DNA of 64,000 bases from Polyangia bacterium (lineage in GTDB: Bacteria; Myxococcota_A; Polyangia; Nannocystales; Nannocystaceae). The translations under genes were made by a program, and so were the position numbers. Position 1 is the first letter of the stretch. Each line of letters starts with the position of its first letter. Positions 1 to 7,564 of this stretch are shown here, one piece after another. The notes under the pieces are model-generated. The model did no database searches. It had not been told where the DNA came from and was given only the letters and a program-made list of their open reading frames with translations. The stretch is from the NCBI GenBank assembly GCA_030430565.1, contig JAUIKS010000040.1, forward strand, positions 1 through 64,000. Direction: 5' to 3'.

Positions 1-91
1 CACTGGTCTCGGTGAAGCTCCGAGTGCGCCGGTAGACCTCGCAGTCCGCCGGCAGCGCTGGCTGCTCCGGTGGCGCGGCGTCTCGAGTCAT
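1..91 (-). CDS. DUF1971-like protein, N-terminal fragment cut by window edge
   Basis: Only about the first 30 codons lie in the window, from an ATG at 91. The visible residues, including LPADCEVYRRTRSF, resemble the start of DUF1971 proteins, small cupin-like proteins sometimes linked to tellurite resistance annotation. The ATG overlaps the stop codon of the dienelactone hydrolase gene as ATGA, so the two are probably translationally coupled in one transcript. The family call rests on a short stretch and should be treated as tentative; the biochemical role is not known from this sequence. Confidence 0.6.
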   Translation of the reverse strand, partial: MTRDAAPPEQPALPADCEVYRRTRSFTETS

Positions 92-894
92 GGCGCGGGC
101 TGTGACGAGGGACGCAGACGGTCGCGGAAGAAGTTGAGGACCTGCTCGAGCGCGACGCGGGTGGGGTGCCCCTCCTCGTCGATGAGATCGTTGGTGACCA
201 CCGAGTGGGCGGTGAGCTTGTTGCCGTGGGGGTTGCCGCGACTGGAGTCGATCTCGATCCCCGTGAAGCCGCGCTCGCCGAGCTCGCGCCGCAGGGTCTC
301 GAAGCGCGCGCCGGGGCACATCGGGTCGTGGGTGAAGCGCATGCCGAGGACGTGCAGGCCCTCCTCGCGCACGCGCCGACGGATCTCGACCAGCTCCTCG
401 TCGGACACCGCGATCGCGCGTCGGCGCCCGGGGGTCACCGCGAAGGGCAGCGAGGGCTGGCTGAGCACCGGCGCCATGACGCTCGGGTCGACCATCAGCG
501 AGAGCGCGAAGTTGCCCGTGAGGCACATGCCGATGGCGCCCACGCCCGGGCCGCCGCACTCCCCGTGCAGCGAGCGACATAGCGCGCGCAGCCAGGAGGT
601 GATCGGGCTCGAGCGACGCGTGGCGAGCACGGTGAACTCGCGGCTGATGCAGGCGCGCGCGATCTGCCCGAGCGCGTAGCCGGCGGTGAGCGGCTTGTTC
701 GGCGTGCCGAACATGTGCGGCATCGCCACGGAGAAGCCCTCGTCGGCGACCCGGCGCGCGAACGCGGCGACCTCGGGCGTGATGCCGGGGATCTCGTGCA
801 TGATGACGACGCCGGGCCCCTCCCCGCGGCGGTAGACGACGCGGCGCCGCTGGTCGTGGCTGAACTCGGTCTCGCTAAAGCCCTCGACGGACAT
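88..894 (-). CDS. Dienelactone hydrolase family protein
   Basis: 268 aa, a cytosolic alpha/beta-hydrolase with the dienelactone hydrolase pattern. The N-terminal half has VVIMHEIPGITP, equivalent to the oxyanion-region strand. The nucleophile elbow is GMCLTG with Cys124, as in true dienelactone hydrolases where Cys replaces Ser. Asp190 (THDPMCPG) and His230 (TAHSV) are plausible triad partners. Family members hydrolyse dienelactone in chlorocatechol breakdown, but many have other ester or lactone substrates, and nothing here shows a catabolic cluster. It lies 17 bp downstream of an alpha/beta hydrolase gene and overlaps a DUF1971 gene, so the three form a likely operon. Confidence 0.88.
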   Translation of the reverse strand: MSVEGFSETEFSHDQRRRVVYRRGEGPGVVIMHEIPGITPEVAAFARRVADEGFSVAMPHMFGTPNKPLTAGYALGQIARACISREFTVLATRRSSPITSWLRALCRSLHGECGGPGVGAIGMCLTGNFALSLMVDPSVMAPVLSQPSLPFAVTPGRRRAIAVSDEELVEIRRRVREEGLHVLGMRFTHDPMCPGARFETLRRELGERGFTGIEIDSSRGNPHGNKLTAHSVVTNDLIDEEGHPTRVALEQVLNFFRDRLRPSSQPAP

Positions 895-911
895 ACGCGC
901 AGGGTACTACG

Positions 912-1484
912 TCACGGTCGCGCGAGCGCGCCCTGCAGGCGCGCGAGCTCGGCGAGCAGCACGGGGTGACTGTCGCGCAGGCCGTGGCCGTCGTCGACCT
1001 CAATGAGCCGCACGCGCGCGCGGTGATCAGCGCGCGCGGCGAAGCGCCGGCTGACCGCGATCGGGATCACCTCATCGCCGCGGCCGTGGATCACGACGGT
1101 CGGCACGGGCGCGCGCAGGCGTCCCTCGTCCAACATGCGATCGGCGGGCGGCTGCCGCAGCTCGAGGGCCGGCGCGCACAGCAGCAGGCCGCCGACGGCG
1201 TAGCCGCGCGCGTGGGCCTCGATCACCGCGATCAGCCCGGCGATGCCGCCGAAGCTCGAGCCGATGACGATCACCTCCGCGAGCTCGTCGGGCGCGCCCG
1301 CGGTCAGCAGCCGCAGGTACACGTCGACGCGCGCCTGCAGGTCGCGCGCGCGACAGTCGGGCGAGACGACCCGACACCCAGCGGCGCGCAGCGAGCGGTA
1401 CTTGTGACCGTGGGGGCCGCTCTCGAGGCCGTGACAGAACAGCAGCTCTCCCCCCGCGATCGCGCGATTCGGCACAGCGCTCAC
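912..1484 (-). CDS. Small alpha/beta hydrolase (YqiA-like)
   Basis: 190 aa from a GTG at 1484. The start was chosen because the recognisable fold begins a few codons later with LLFCHGLESGPHGHKYRSL, which is the first strand and oxyanion loop of YqiA/UPF0227-like hydrolases. A longer frame open to 1703 reads as low-complexity Arg/Ser and overlaps the divergent channel gene. Nucleophile elbow IGSSFGG, acid in HGRGDEVIP and His in DDGHGL complete a serine-hydrolase triad. The substrate is unknown. First gene of the leftward operon with the dienelactone hydrolase. The divergent channel gene starts 92 bp away, so the two share a promoter region. Confidence 0.82.
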   Translation of the reverse strand: MSAVPNRAIAGGELLFCHGLESGPHGHKYRSLRAAGCRVVSPDCRARDLQARVDVYLRLLTAGAPDELAEVIVIGSSFGGIAGLIAVIEAHARGYAVGGLLLCAPALELRQPPADRMLDEGRLRAPVPTVVIHGRGDEVIPIAVSRRFAARADHRARVRLIEVDDGHGLRDSHPVLLAELARLQGALARP

Positions 1485-1575
1485 CCGCCACAGTGTGCCG
1501 GCTTCGCGGTCCCGCGCAAAGCCCTGGCGAACGCGAGCGCGCGGGCCCGGGGCGATTTGGCTATGCTCCGACGAC

Positions 1576-4371
1576 ATGGTCACGGTGACGCACGACACGC
1601 GCGCGCTCGTCGAGCTGCGGCGTGTCCTCGAGCGGGTCGACGTGCGGATGACGCTGAGCGTGCTCATCATCGTGAGCCTCTTGCCGATGCCGTGGATCCA
1701 CACCGCGGACCTGCTGTTCCTCGCGCTGTTCGGCTCGGAGTTCGTGATCCGGTCGCTGCTCGTGTTCCGCGGGCGCTGGCACGACCCGCCGGGCGTCGGC
1801 GACGAGACCGTCGGCGACGCCCGCCGCTGGCCGCCGCCGGGTCAGCTTGCCCTGCTCGCGCTCGACCTGCTCGCCCTGCTCTCGTTCTTGCCGCTCGACG
1901 GCGTCGCCGACGCCCGCTGGCTGCGGCTGTTTCGGCTCACGCGCATGCTCGCGCTGATCGGCTACTGGGCGCCGCTGCTGCTGGATGTCTGGTCGGTCAT
2001 GCTCCGCCGCGAGCGCGCGCGCCAGGTCGCGCTGATGGGCGTCGTGGTGCTGGGGCTCTCCTTCGTCGGCGCCGTCGTCATGGAGTACGTGGCCGACTCC
2101 AGCGGCGGGCCGATCGACTACGACGGCGACGGCAAGCTGACGAAGAGCGACAAGGCCTTCTTCGCCCACCTGTGGTGGGCGTTTCGCCAGGTCCAGGACC
2201 CCGGCAACATGGTCCAGAGCCCGAACCACACGATCGCGGTGCTGGTCAGCATCGGCCTGACCGTGTTCGGGCTGTTTCTGGTCAGCTTCTTGATCGGCCT
2301 CGGGACCGACGTCGTCCGCGAGCTCATGGAGATCAGCCGGCTGCGCGGCCCCGGCCTGCGCGGTCACACGGTCATCATCAACATGAACCCCTCGACGCGG
2401 CAGCTGCTCTCGGAGCTGCTCCGCTACTACCGCAAGCTGCTGCCCGAGGGCACGTTCTCGTGGCGCTGGCTCGAGCAGCTGTACCGCAACGCGCAACGCT
2501 CGTTCGCGGGCCCGCGCTACGTCGTCGTCGGGGCCTCGCACGAGCCGCCGGACTTCCTCCGCAACCCCGACTTCGCGCGGATCGTCTACCGCCAGGGCAC
2601 GCACGACGACGACGAGATGCTGATCGAGCGGACCGACCTCCGCAACGCGCAGCGGGTGGTGCTGCTCGCCAACATCACCGCGGAGAACCCCGACGCCGAG
2701 ACGATCCGCGGGCTGCTGACCGTGGTCGAGAGCCTGCGCGAGGGGCCGCAGGCGGCGACCGAGCTGCCCCACGCCGACGGCCACGAGACGCGCTACCACC
2801 GGCGCAACCGCCCGCCGCTGCTGATCGCGGAGATCCTCGACGAGAGCAACGTCCCGGCCGCCCGCGCCGCGATCGCGACCAAGACCGGGCACACCCACGC
2901 GTTCGTCGTGCCGACCGAGCGCCTGATCGCGCTGTTCGTCGCCTGCGTCGCGCGTCGCTCCAAGATCGGCCCGCTGCTCGAGGAGCTGCTCTCGAGCCAC
3001 GGCAACGAGGTCTACACGTGCTTCTTCGACGTCCCGGGGCTCCGCTACGCGCGCGGCGAGGCGCCGCCGCTGCCGAGCTCGCTCGCCGCCAACATGCGCT
3101 ACCTGTCCGCGCGCGCGCTGGCGCTGCCGCCCTCGCGACGCGCGCTGCCGGTCGGCCTGCTCGTGCGGCCGACGAGGCACGAGGTCGGCGCCCCGGACCT
3201 GCGCGTCGAGATCAACCCGCAGTCGATCGACGACGCGGATCACGGGCGCTGCTGCGGCTTCGTCGCGATCGGCTCCAACTTCCCGGTGGTCCGCGACTTC
3301 GCCGAGGACCTGCACGATCACCCAGGCACGACCGAGCAGCCGCTCGGCGACCTGCCCTCGGCCACTCGCCACGTTCTGCGCGAGGACGAGATGTTCCCAG
3401 AGCTCGAGCGCGCCGCGATGACGCCGCTGCACCGCGTGCTGGTCTGCGGCTTCCGCTCAGCGACCGTCAGCATGATCGAGGCGTTGTTCCGCGCCGAGCC
3501 GACCGCGCAGCTCCTCGTGCTGCTCGAGAACGACGCGGCGCTGGCCGCCGCGCTCGACGACTTCGACGCCCACACCAACCTGGTCCGTAACCGCTTGCTC
3601 GTCGGCCACGGCGTGTTCCTGCCCATGGACGGCAACACGCTGCAGTTCGCCATGGAGGACGAGGACGGCACGACGCACACCTCCCCGCGCGGCGGCCGGG
3701 TCCAGCTCTGCACCGGCAACTTCACCTCCTCGCGCCGGCTGATGAACCTGCCGGGCGGCTTCGGGCACATCTCGAGCATGGACGTCGTAATCCTGATCTC
3801 GAGCGAGAAGCACGGCTCGGACGCCCGCACCACCCAGGCGCTCATGAAGATCGAGACGTTGTCGGCGCGCGCGGCCACGGGCAACGCGAGCGCCCAGCAG
3901 ATCATCGCGGAGGTGCTCGACGGCGAGCTCGCGCGCCGGCTGCGGCGGCACTACGCCAAGCTCGGGATCAGCCGCGTCAAGGTCTACTCGATCCAGACCC
4001 TGCGCGCGTTCTTCATGTTCCAGTCGGTGGTCGTGCCGAGCTTCGACCTCGTCTACGCCGAGCTGCTCGGGCCCTGGGGGCAGAGCTTCGTGCGCCTAAA
4101 ACCGCGGCGCCGCGCGATCGGCAGCTGCAGTTATCAAGCGCTCTCGACCAAGCTCGCCGCGCGCGGGATGATCCTGATCGCGGTCGAGATCGAGTCGGCG
4201 CGCGACGGCACCCCGCTCTTGCACGTCGGCGAGGGCGAGCCCGGTAAGGGCGAGCTCGTCGACTTCGAACGCCTCCGCAGCGCCTGGGTGATCTGCGACG
4301 ACGCGCGGATCGGGCAAGCGCCGAGCCGCGCGGCGTCGATGTCGGGCATGAGCATGTCCGACGTGCGCTAG
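1576..4371 (+). CDS. CASTOR/POLLUX-type ion channel with tandem RCK-like domains
   Basis: 931 aa membrane protein. Residues 25-60 and 90-135 hold hydrophobic helices, the last with an Arg-bearing segment (WLRLFRLTRM) like an S4 helix. Residues 150-172 form the outer pore helix, and 222-245 the inner pore helix. Between them the filter reads QDPGNMV (208-211 DPGN), matching the D-x-G-N type filter of plant CASTOR/POLLUX rather than the potassium-type GYG. Immediately before it, residues 181-192 (DYDGDGKLTKSD) fit an EF-hand calcium loop. Two Rossmann-like regulatory stretches follow, near 263 (GHTVIINMN) and 625 (HRVLVCGF). ATG 1576 was preferred over an upstream in-frame start because the extension is low complexity. 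Ion selectivity is not determined by this reading. Confidence 0.85.
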   Translation: MVTVTHDTRALVELRRVLERVDVRMTLSVLIIVSLLPMPWIHTADLLFLALFGSEFVIRSLLVFRGRWHDPPGVGDETVGDARRWPPPGQLALLALDLLALLSFLPLDGVADARWLRLFRLTRMLALIGYWAPLLLDVWSVMLRRERARQVALMGVVVLGLSFVGAVVMEYVADSSGGPIDYDGDGKLTKSDKAFFAHLWWAFRQVQDPGNMVQSPNHTIAVLVSIGLTVFGLFLVSFLIGLGTDVVRELMEISRLRGPGLRGHTVIINMNPSTRQLLSELLRYYRKLLPEGTFSWRWLEQLYRNAQRSFAGPRYVVVGASHEPPDFLRNPDFARIVYRQGTHDDDEMLIERTDLRNAQRVVLLANITAENPDAETIRGLLTVVESLREGPQAATELPHADGHETRYHRRNRPPLLIAEILDESNVPAARAAIATKTGHTHAFVVPTERLIALFVACVARRSKIGPLLEELLSSHGNEVYTCFFDVPGLRYARGEAPPLPSSLAANMRYLSARALALPPSRRALPVGLLVRPTRHEVGAPDLRVEINPQSIDDADHGRCCGFVAIGSNFPVVRDFAEDLHDHPGTTEQPLGDLPSATRHVLREDEMFPELERAAMTPLHRVLVCGFRSATVSMIEALFRAEPTAQLLVLLENDAALAAALDDFDAHTNLVRNRLLVGHGVFLPMDGNTLQFAMEDEDGTTHTSPRGGRVQLCTGNFTSSRRLMNLPGGFGHISSMDVVILISSEKHGSDARTTQALMKIETLSARAATGNASAQQIIAEVLDGELARRLRRHYAKLGISRVKVYSIQTLRAFFMFQSVVVPSFDLVYAELLGPWGQSFVRLKPRRRAIGSCSYQALSTKLAARGMILIAVEIESARDGTPLLHVGEGEPGKGELVDFERLRSAWVICDDARIGQAPSRAASMSGMSMSDVR

Positions 4372-4656
4372 GTCCTCGCTGCCAAGGCGAAATCCCTGCA
4401 GCGCCGCGTCCGCGACCGGAACACGTTCTTCGCCCCGAAGCGACGAATCACGCGCCCGACAAGCGTGAACGACGCAAAGTTGCAGATACAGCAATCCAGG
4501 ACACGAAGAATACAAATTAACCGTAGTTGACGAACAAGAACGGCTGGTCATGTGGCCAGGACACGCTCGACGTCCGAAGTTCGTCCAGATGGTCTGGAAA
4601 TGCCCGTGCTCGCGGATATAGGGACAATGGTCTATACGTGAATCACTCGAGGCCCG
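4372..4656 (+). promoter_or_regulatory. AT-richer upstream region of the sigma factor gene, with a 10-bp direct repeat
   Basis: This 285-bp gap is visibly less GC-rich than its surroundings. The decamer CCAGGACACG occurs twice in direct orientation, at 4496-4505 and 4556-4565, exactly 60 bp apart. That spacing is close to six helical turns, as for a factor bound twice on one DNA face. A GGAAC, the common ECF -35 core, is at 4418, but no convincing -10 follows. I cannot place a transcription start. Confidence 0.35.
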
Positions 4657-5424
4657 ATGGCGAACGACACAGCATCCCTCCGTAGCCTCTTCGCTCAAGA
4701 GCTCCCCGAACTCTACGCCTTCGCCTACCAAGTCTGCGGAGACCGTGAGAACGCGCGCCGGTTCGTCGCGGACCTCGCTGACCGGCTGCGGGCGCAGGAG
4801 ATCGACCCGGCGGCGCTGCGCGAGTACGACTCGCTCCGCGACGTGCTCGTCGGCATGCTCGCCCGCTCGCTCGAGGAGAGCCTGGGGCGCAAGGCCGACC
4901 AGAGCTTTCAGATCCTCGACAACATCCTGCGCAGCGACATCACCCGGCCCATCGACTTCGACGCCGAGGGCATCGACGGCGACCCCGACCGCATCCCGAT
5001 CCTCCTGTGGGAGCTCAAGCGCACGTGCCTGACCGCGGTGCTCGGCTGCCTGCCCCCGAGCGTGCGCCTGTCGTTCATCCTCACCGATCTCTTGGGCTAC
5101 TCGCCGGCGGCCGCGGCCGAGCTCCTCAACATCCGCGAGAGCGCGTACCGAGTCCGGCTCACGCGCGCGCGCAAGCGCGTCGAGGATTACCTCACGCCGC
5201 GCTGCCAGCACGTCGATCGCCGCAACCCATGCACCTGTGAGGGCCGCCTGGGGATCGCCCTCGACGCGCGCTTCGTGGTCGCGCCGCCGCACACCCTCGA
5301 CATCCCCGAGCGCGCCTTCGACTCCGACCCGGACTTCCGCGACATGGCGATGCTCTACCGCAAGGTGCCGGCGGTCGTGATGACCGACGAGGAGCGCGAA
5401 GAGCTGCTCTCGCTGCTCGGCTAG
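4657..5424 (+). CDS. ECF-like RNA polymerase sigma factor with Cys-containing C-terminal extension
   Basis: 255 aa. Residues 10-75 resemble a degenerate sigma region 2. Residues 130-178 are a clear region 4 helix-turn-helix (LPPSVRLSFILTDLLGYSP, then LLNIRESAYRVRLTRARKRV). A tail of about 75 residues follows, starting with RCQHVDRRNPCTC (Cys183, His185, Cys192, Cys194), a plausible zinc site seen in some ECF groups with built-in C-terminal control domains. No anti-sigma gene lies beside it, which agrees with a self-contained regulatory tail. It probably directs stress or envelope-type transcription; the target promoter is not known. Its 285-bp upstream region is unusually AT-rich for this window. 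Confidence 0.8.
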   Translation: MANDTASLRSLFAQELPELYAFAYQVCGDRENARRFVADLADRLRAQEIDPAALREYDSLRDVLVGMLARSLEESLGRKADQSFQILDNILRSDITRPIDFDAEGIDGDPDRIPILLWELKRTCLTAVLGCLPPSVRLSFILTDLLGYSPAAAAELLNIRESAYRVRLTRARKRVEDYLTPRCQHVDRRNPCTCEGRLGIALDARFVVAPPHTLDIPERAFDSDPDFRDMAMLYRKVPAVVMTDEEREELLSLLG

Positions 5425-5566
5425 CAGCTAGCGCGGACGAGATCACGCTCTGCCGCCACCTGACCCATCAGTCAGGTTCTAAGGACTACCGGGCGCGCGA
5501 TGATGGGGACGCGGCGCGCCGGTGAACTCGAGCGGCGCGGCGCCGATCCACGCACACAGGCCGCGA

Positions 5567-6721
5567 TCAGGCGAACCGCACGGAGTAGATGGGCGGCAGG
5601 TTGCTGGCGACGAAGAACCAGCTCTCGCCGCGGTCCTCGCTGACGTAGAGGTTGCCGGTGGTGCTGCCGAACGCGAGCCGATCACCCGCGCAGTCGAGCG
5701 CGTGGCGGTAGACCACATCGTGGGCGCAGTCCTGCGGTAAACCCTCGCGCAGCTGCTCCCAGCGTTGCCCCCCGTCCTGCGTGCGCGCGACGAACAAGCC
5801 GCCGTCGATGGCCATGCGCGCGTTGTCAGCCTTGCCCGGGACGACCCAGGCGATCTCGCCGTCGTCGTCATCGACGGCGACCGGGAAGCCGAAGTGGACG
5901 CCCTGCTCGGGCGCGCTCACCCGCTTCCAGGTCGCCCCGCTGTTGGCGCTGAAGAACACGCCAGAGTGGTTTTGCTGCCACACGCGGTCGGGGTCGTTGA
6001 AGCTGCGCTCGATGAAGTGCGGGTCGTGCCCCCACTCGGCGGCCGGATCGGGCAAGTAGTCGTTGAGCATGCCGGTGTTGCGACCGACCCAGCTCTCACC
6101 GCCGTCGGTCGTCTCGAGCACGCCGGCGGTCGAGACCGCGACGAGCAGGCGCTTGGGATCACGAGGGTCGACGGTGATCGAGTGGATCCCCGGCGCGAAC
6201 TCACCACCCTCTGAAGCCGGGGTGCCGAACCACTGGGTCTCGCCGCTCCCCTCGCCCGCGAACAGATCGCCGCCGCGGGACTCGTGGTTCCACAGCGGGC
6301 GGTTGAGCTCGAAGGACCTGCCGCCGTCGCGGCTGACAAACAGACCGCCAGGGATCGTGGCGACGTACTGCGTACCATCTGTCCCAAACGCCATATACCA
6401 GAGCTTGAGCAGCGTCGCCGGCTTGACGACCGTGCCCGCGTTACCCTGCTCGTCGGGCATCTCGTGACCGATGTAGCGCGCCCCCTCGGGGTACTTGATC
6501 TGCGGGGCGTCCTCCCACGCGCCGCCGCCGTCGACGGAGCAGGACAGCTTCGCGCCCCAGTGCCCGTGCCCGAGCAGCGCCCAGAGGTTGCCGGTCGCCG
6601 GGTCCCTCGTGACGAAGTTGACGCCGACGCCGGCGTGCCCGACGAGCCGCGGCCGCCAGCGCCGCAGCACCTTCTCGGCGATGAACGTGCCCTTCCGTGT
6701 TCCGATGAGAATCCGATCCAT
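5567..6721 (-). CDS. Asp-box (BNR) beta-propeller protein
   Basis: 384 aa with no signal peptide, so probably cytosolic. Six Asp-box motifs are visible: SVDGGGAW, SRDGGRSF, TTDGGESW, SANSGATW, TQDGGQRW and SEDRGESW, spaced as in a six- or seven-bladed propeller. Databases name such proteins sialidase-like or WD40/YVTN/BNR-repeat, but I see no sialidase FRIP motif or catalytic Arg triad, so glycosidase activity is not supported. The start codon lies 3 bp after the stop of the MoaD/ThiS-like gene, indicating one operon. The propeller may act on or scaffold that small protein; this is inference from position only. Confidence 0.85.
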   Translation of the reverse strand: MDRILIGTRKGTFIAEKVLRRWRPRLVGHAGVGVNFVTRDPATGNLWALLGHGHWGAKLSCSVDGGGAWEDAPQIKYPEGARYIGHEMPDEQGNAGTVVKPATLLKLWYMAFGTDGTQYVATIPGGLFVSRDGGRSFELNRPLWNHESRGGDLFAGEGSGETQWFGTPASEGGEFAPGIHSITVDPRDPKRLLVAVSTAGVLETTDGGESWVGRNTGMLNDYLPDPAAEWGHDPHFIERSFNDPDRVWQQNHSGVFFSANSGATWKRVSAPEQGVHFGFPVAVDDDDGEIAWVVPGKADNARMAIDGGLFVARTQDGGQRWEQLREGLPQDCAHDVVYRHALDCAGDRLAFGSTTGNLYVSEDRGESWFFVASNLPPIYSVRFA

Positions 6722-6724
6722 AGC

Positions 6725-7003
6725 CTAGCCTCCGCTGAGCGCCTGCAAGATGAAGACGCGACCGCCGTCGGGTACTCGATCGCTGAGCTGCTTGCGATCG
6801 GCGATTCGCGTGTCACCGATGAAGATGTTCACGTGCGGGCGCAGCCGACCGCGCTCGTCACAGATGTAGAACGTGAAGCCCTCGGCGAGCGCCTCGACCG
6901 CGCGGATGACCTCCGCGACCGTGGTCGCCTCGCACTCGAGCGCGCGTCCCTTCAGCGCCGGGAAGAAGGTGAAGAGGTGCCGCGTCAGCTCCACCGTGAC
7001 CAT
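6725..7003 (-). CDS. MoaD/ThiS-family ubiquitin-like sulfur-carrier protein
   Basis: 92 aa beta-grasp protein ending in SGG, the C-terminal Gly-Gly that MoaD and ThiS use for adenylation and thiocarboxylate formation. Conserved features include the FFPALKGRALECEATTVAEV strand-helix pair and NIFIGDTRI. Chosen start is ATG 7003, where the beta-grasp fold begins; an upstream in-frame start would add 12 unlike residues. No moaE, thiG or thiF neighbour is present. Instead it is followed directly by the Asp-box propeller gene, so it may serve a pathway other than molybdopterin or thiamine synthesis. An activating E1-like enzyme must be encoded elsewhere. Confidence 0.87.
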   Translation of the reverse strand: MVTVELTRHLFTFFPALKGRALECEATTVAEVIRAVEALAEGFTFYICDERGRLRPHVNIFIGDTRIADRKQLSDRVPDGGRVFILQALSGG

Positions 7004-7564
7004 CGCGCGCACGGTACCCGCGGCGATCTGGGCGTGCAAGCGCGGGCGCGCGCGAGCGTTGCGCGAATGTCCTATCAGTCATAAGCGAAGAGGCGAAATC
7101 TGAAAAAGGCGTTCTCGCAGATACCAAGTTCGCAACTCTTCTTGTATCCGCACCTCTTCTTGTATCCGCACCTCTTCTTGTGTCACGCCGATCTTGTGGC
7201 GTCCACACCAGGCGACACGACGCGCGGGCGCACCGAGCACCCGACGTCGCTCGGGTCTTGATGAACAATATGACCACAAAAACATCTTCAAGCGTCGCGT
7301 CGGCCTGGGCGTCGGCGATGCTGCGCTCGCTACTTCGTTCGGCGCCGCGCTCGCCAGCCGGGCCGATCTCGAGCTCCGCGATGGGCTCTGGGATCGGGCG
7401 TTGGCGACCGTGACGCACGCCGCGTCGCACCGCTCGAGGCCGCCGCGTGCGGTCCCTGGGGCGTAGCTCGCGTCGCCGACGACCCCGCGCCGCGCCGACC
7501 GCTGACGTCACCCGCAGAGTGGCGGCGCTCGGCATCCTGGGGAATACTCGCCCTCGACCGGGCC
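7004..7564. other. 561-bp intergenic region between divergent operons
   Basis: Holds the upstream regions of the leftward MoaD-like gene and the rightward radical SAM gene. The only clear structure is an 18-bp tandem repeat at 7133-7182. The stretch 7240-7320 is locally AT-richer. Short open frames exist, but none has a convincing ribosome binding site or residue pattern, and I found no believable peptide precursor for the radical SAM enzyme. Confidence 0.5.
7133..7182. repeat. 18-bp tandem repeat, about 2.8 copies
   Basis: Units at 7133-7150, 7151-7168 and a partial unit from 7169 share the form CACCTCTTCTTGTATCCG, the first differing at one base. It lies in the divergent intergenic region and is pyrimidine-rich on the plus strand. 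It may be a simple slippage repeat or a multi-site regulatory element. Confidence 0.75.

Noticed and set aside
5567..6721. Sialidase annotation for the Asp-box propeller
   Set aside because: Asp boxes alone do not make a sialidase. The FRIP motif and catalytic Arg triad are not visible and no signal peptide is present.
7180..7466. Possible short peptide gene upstream of the radical SAM gene
   Set aside because: Two short frames overlap here in different frames. Neither has a ribosome binding site, a leader/core pattern or a believable start.
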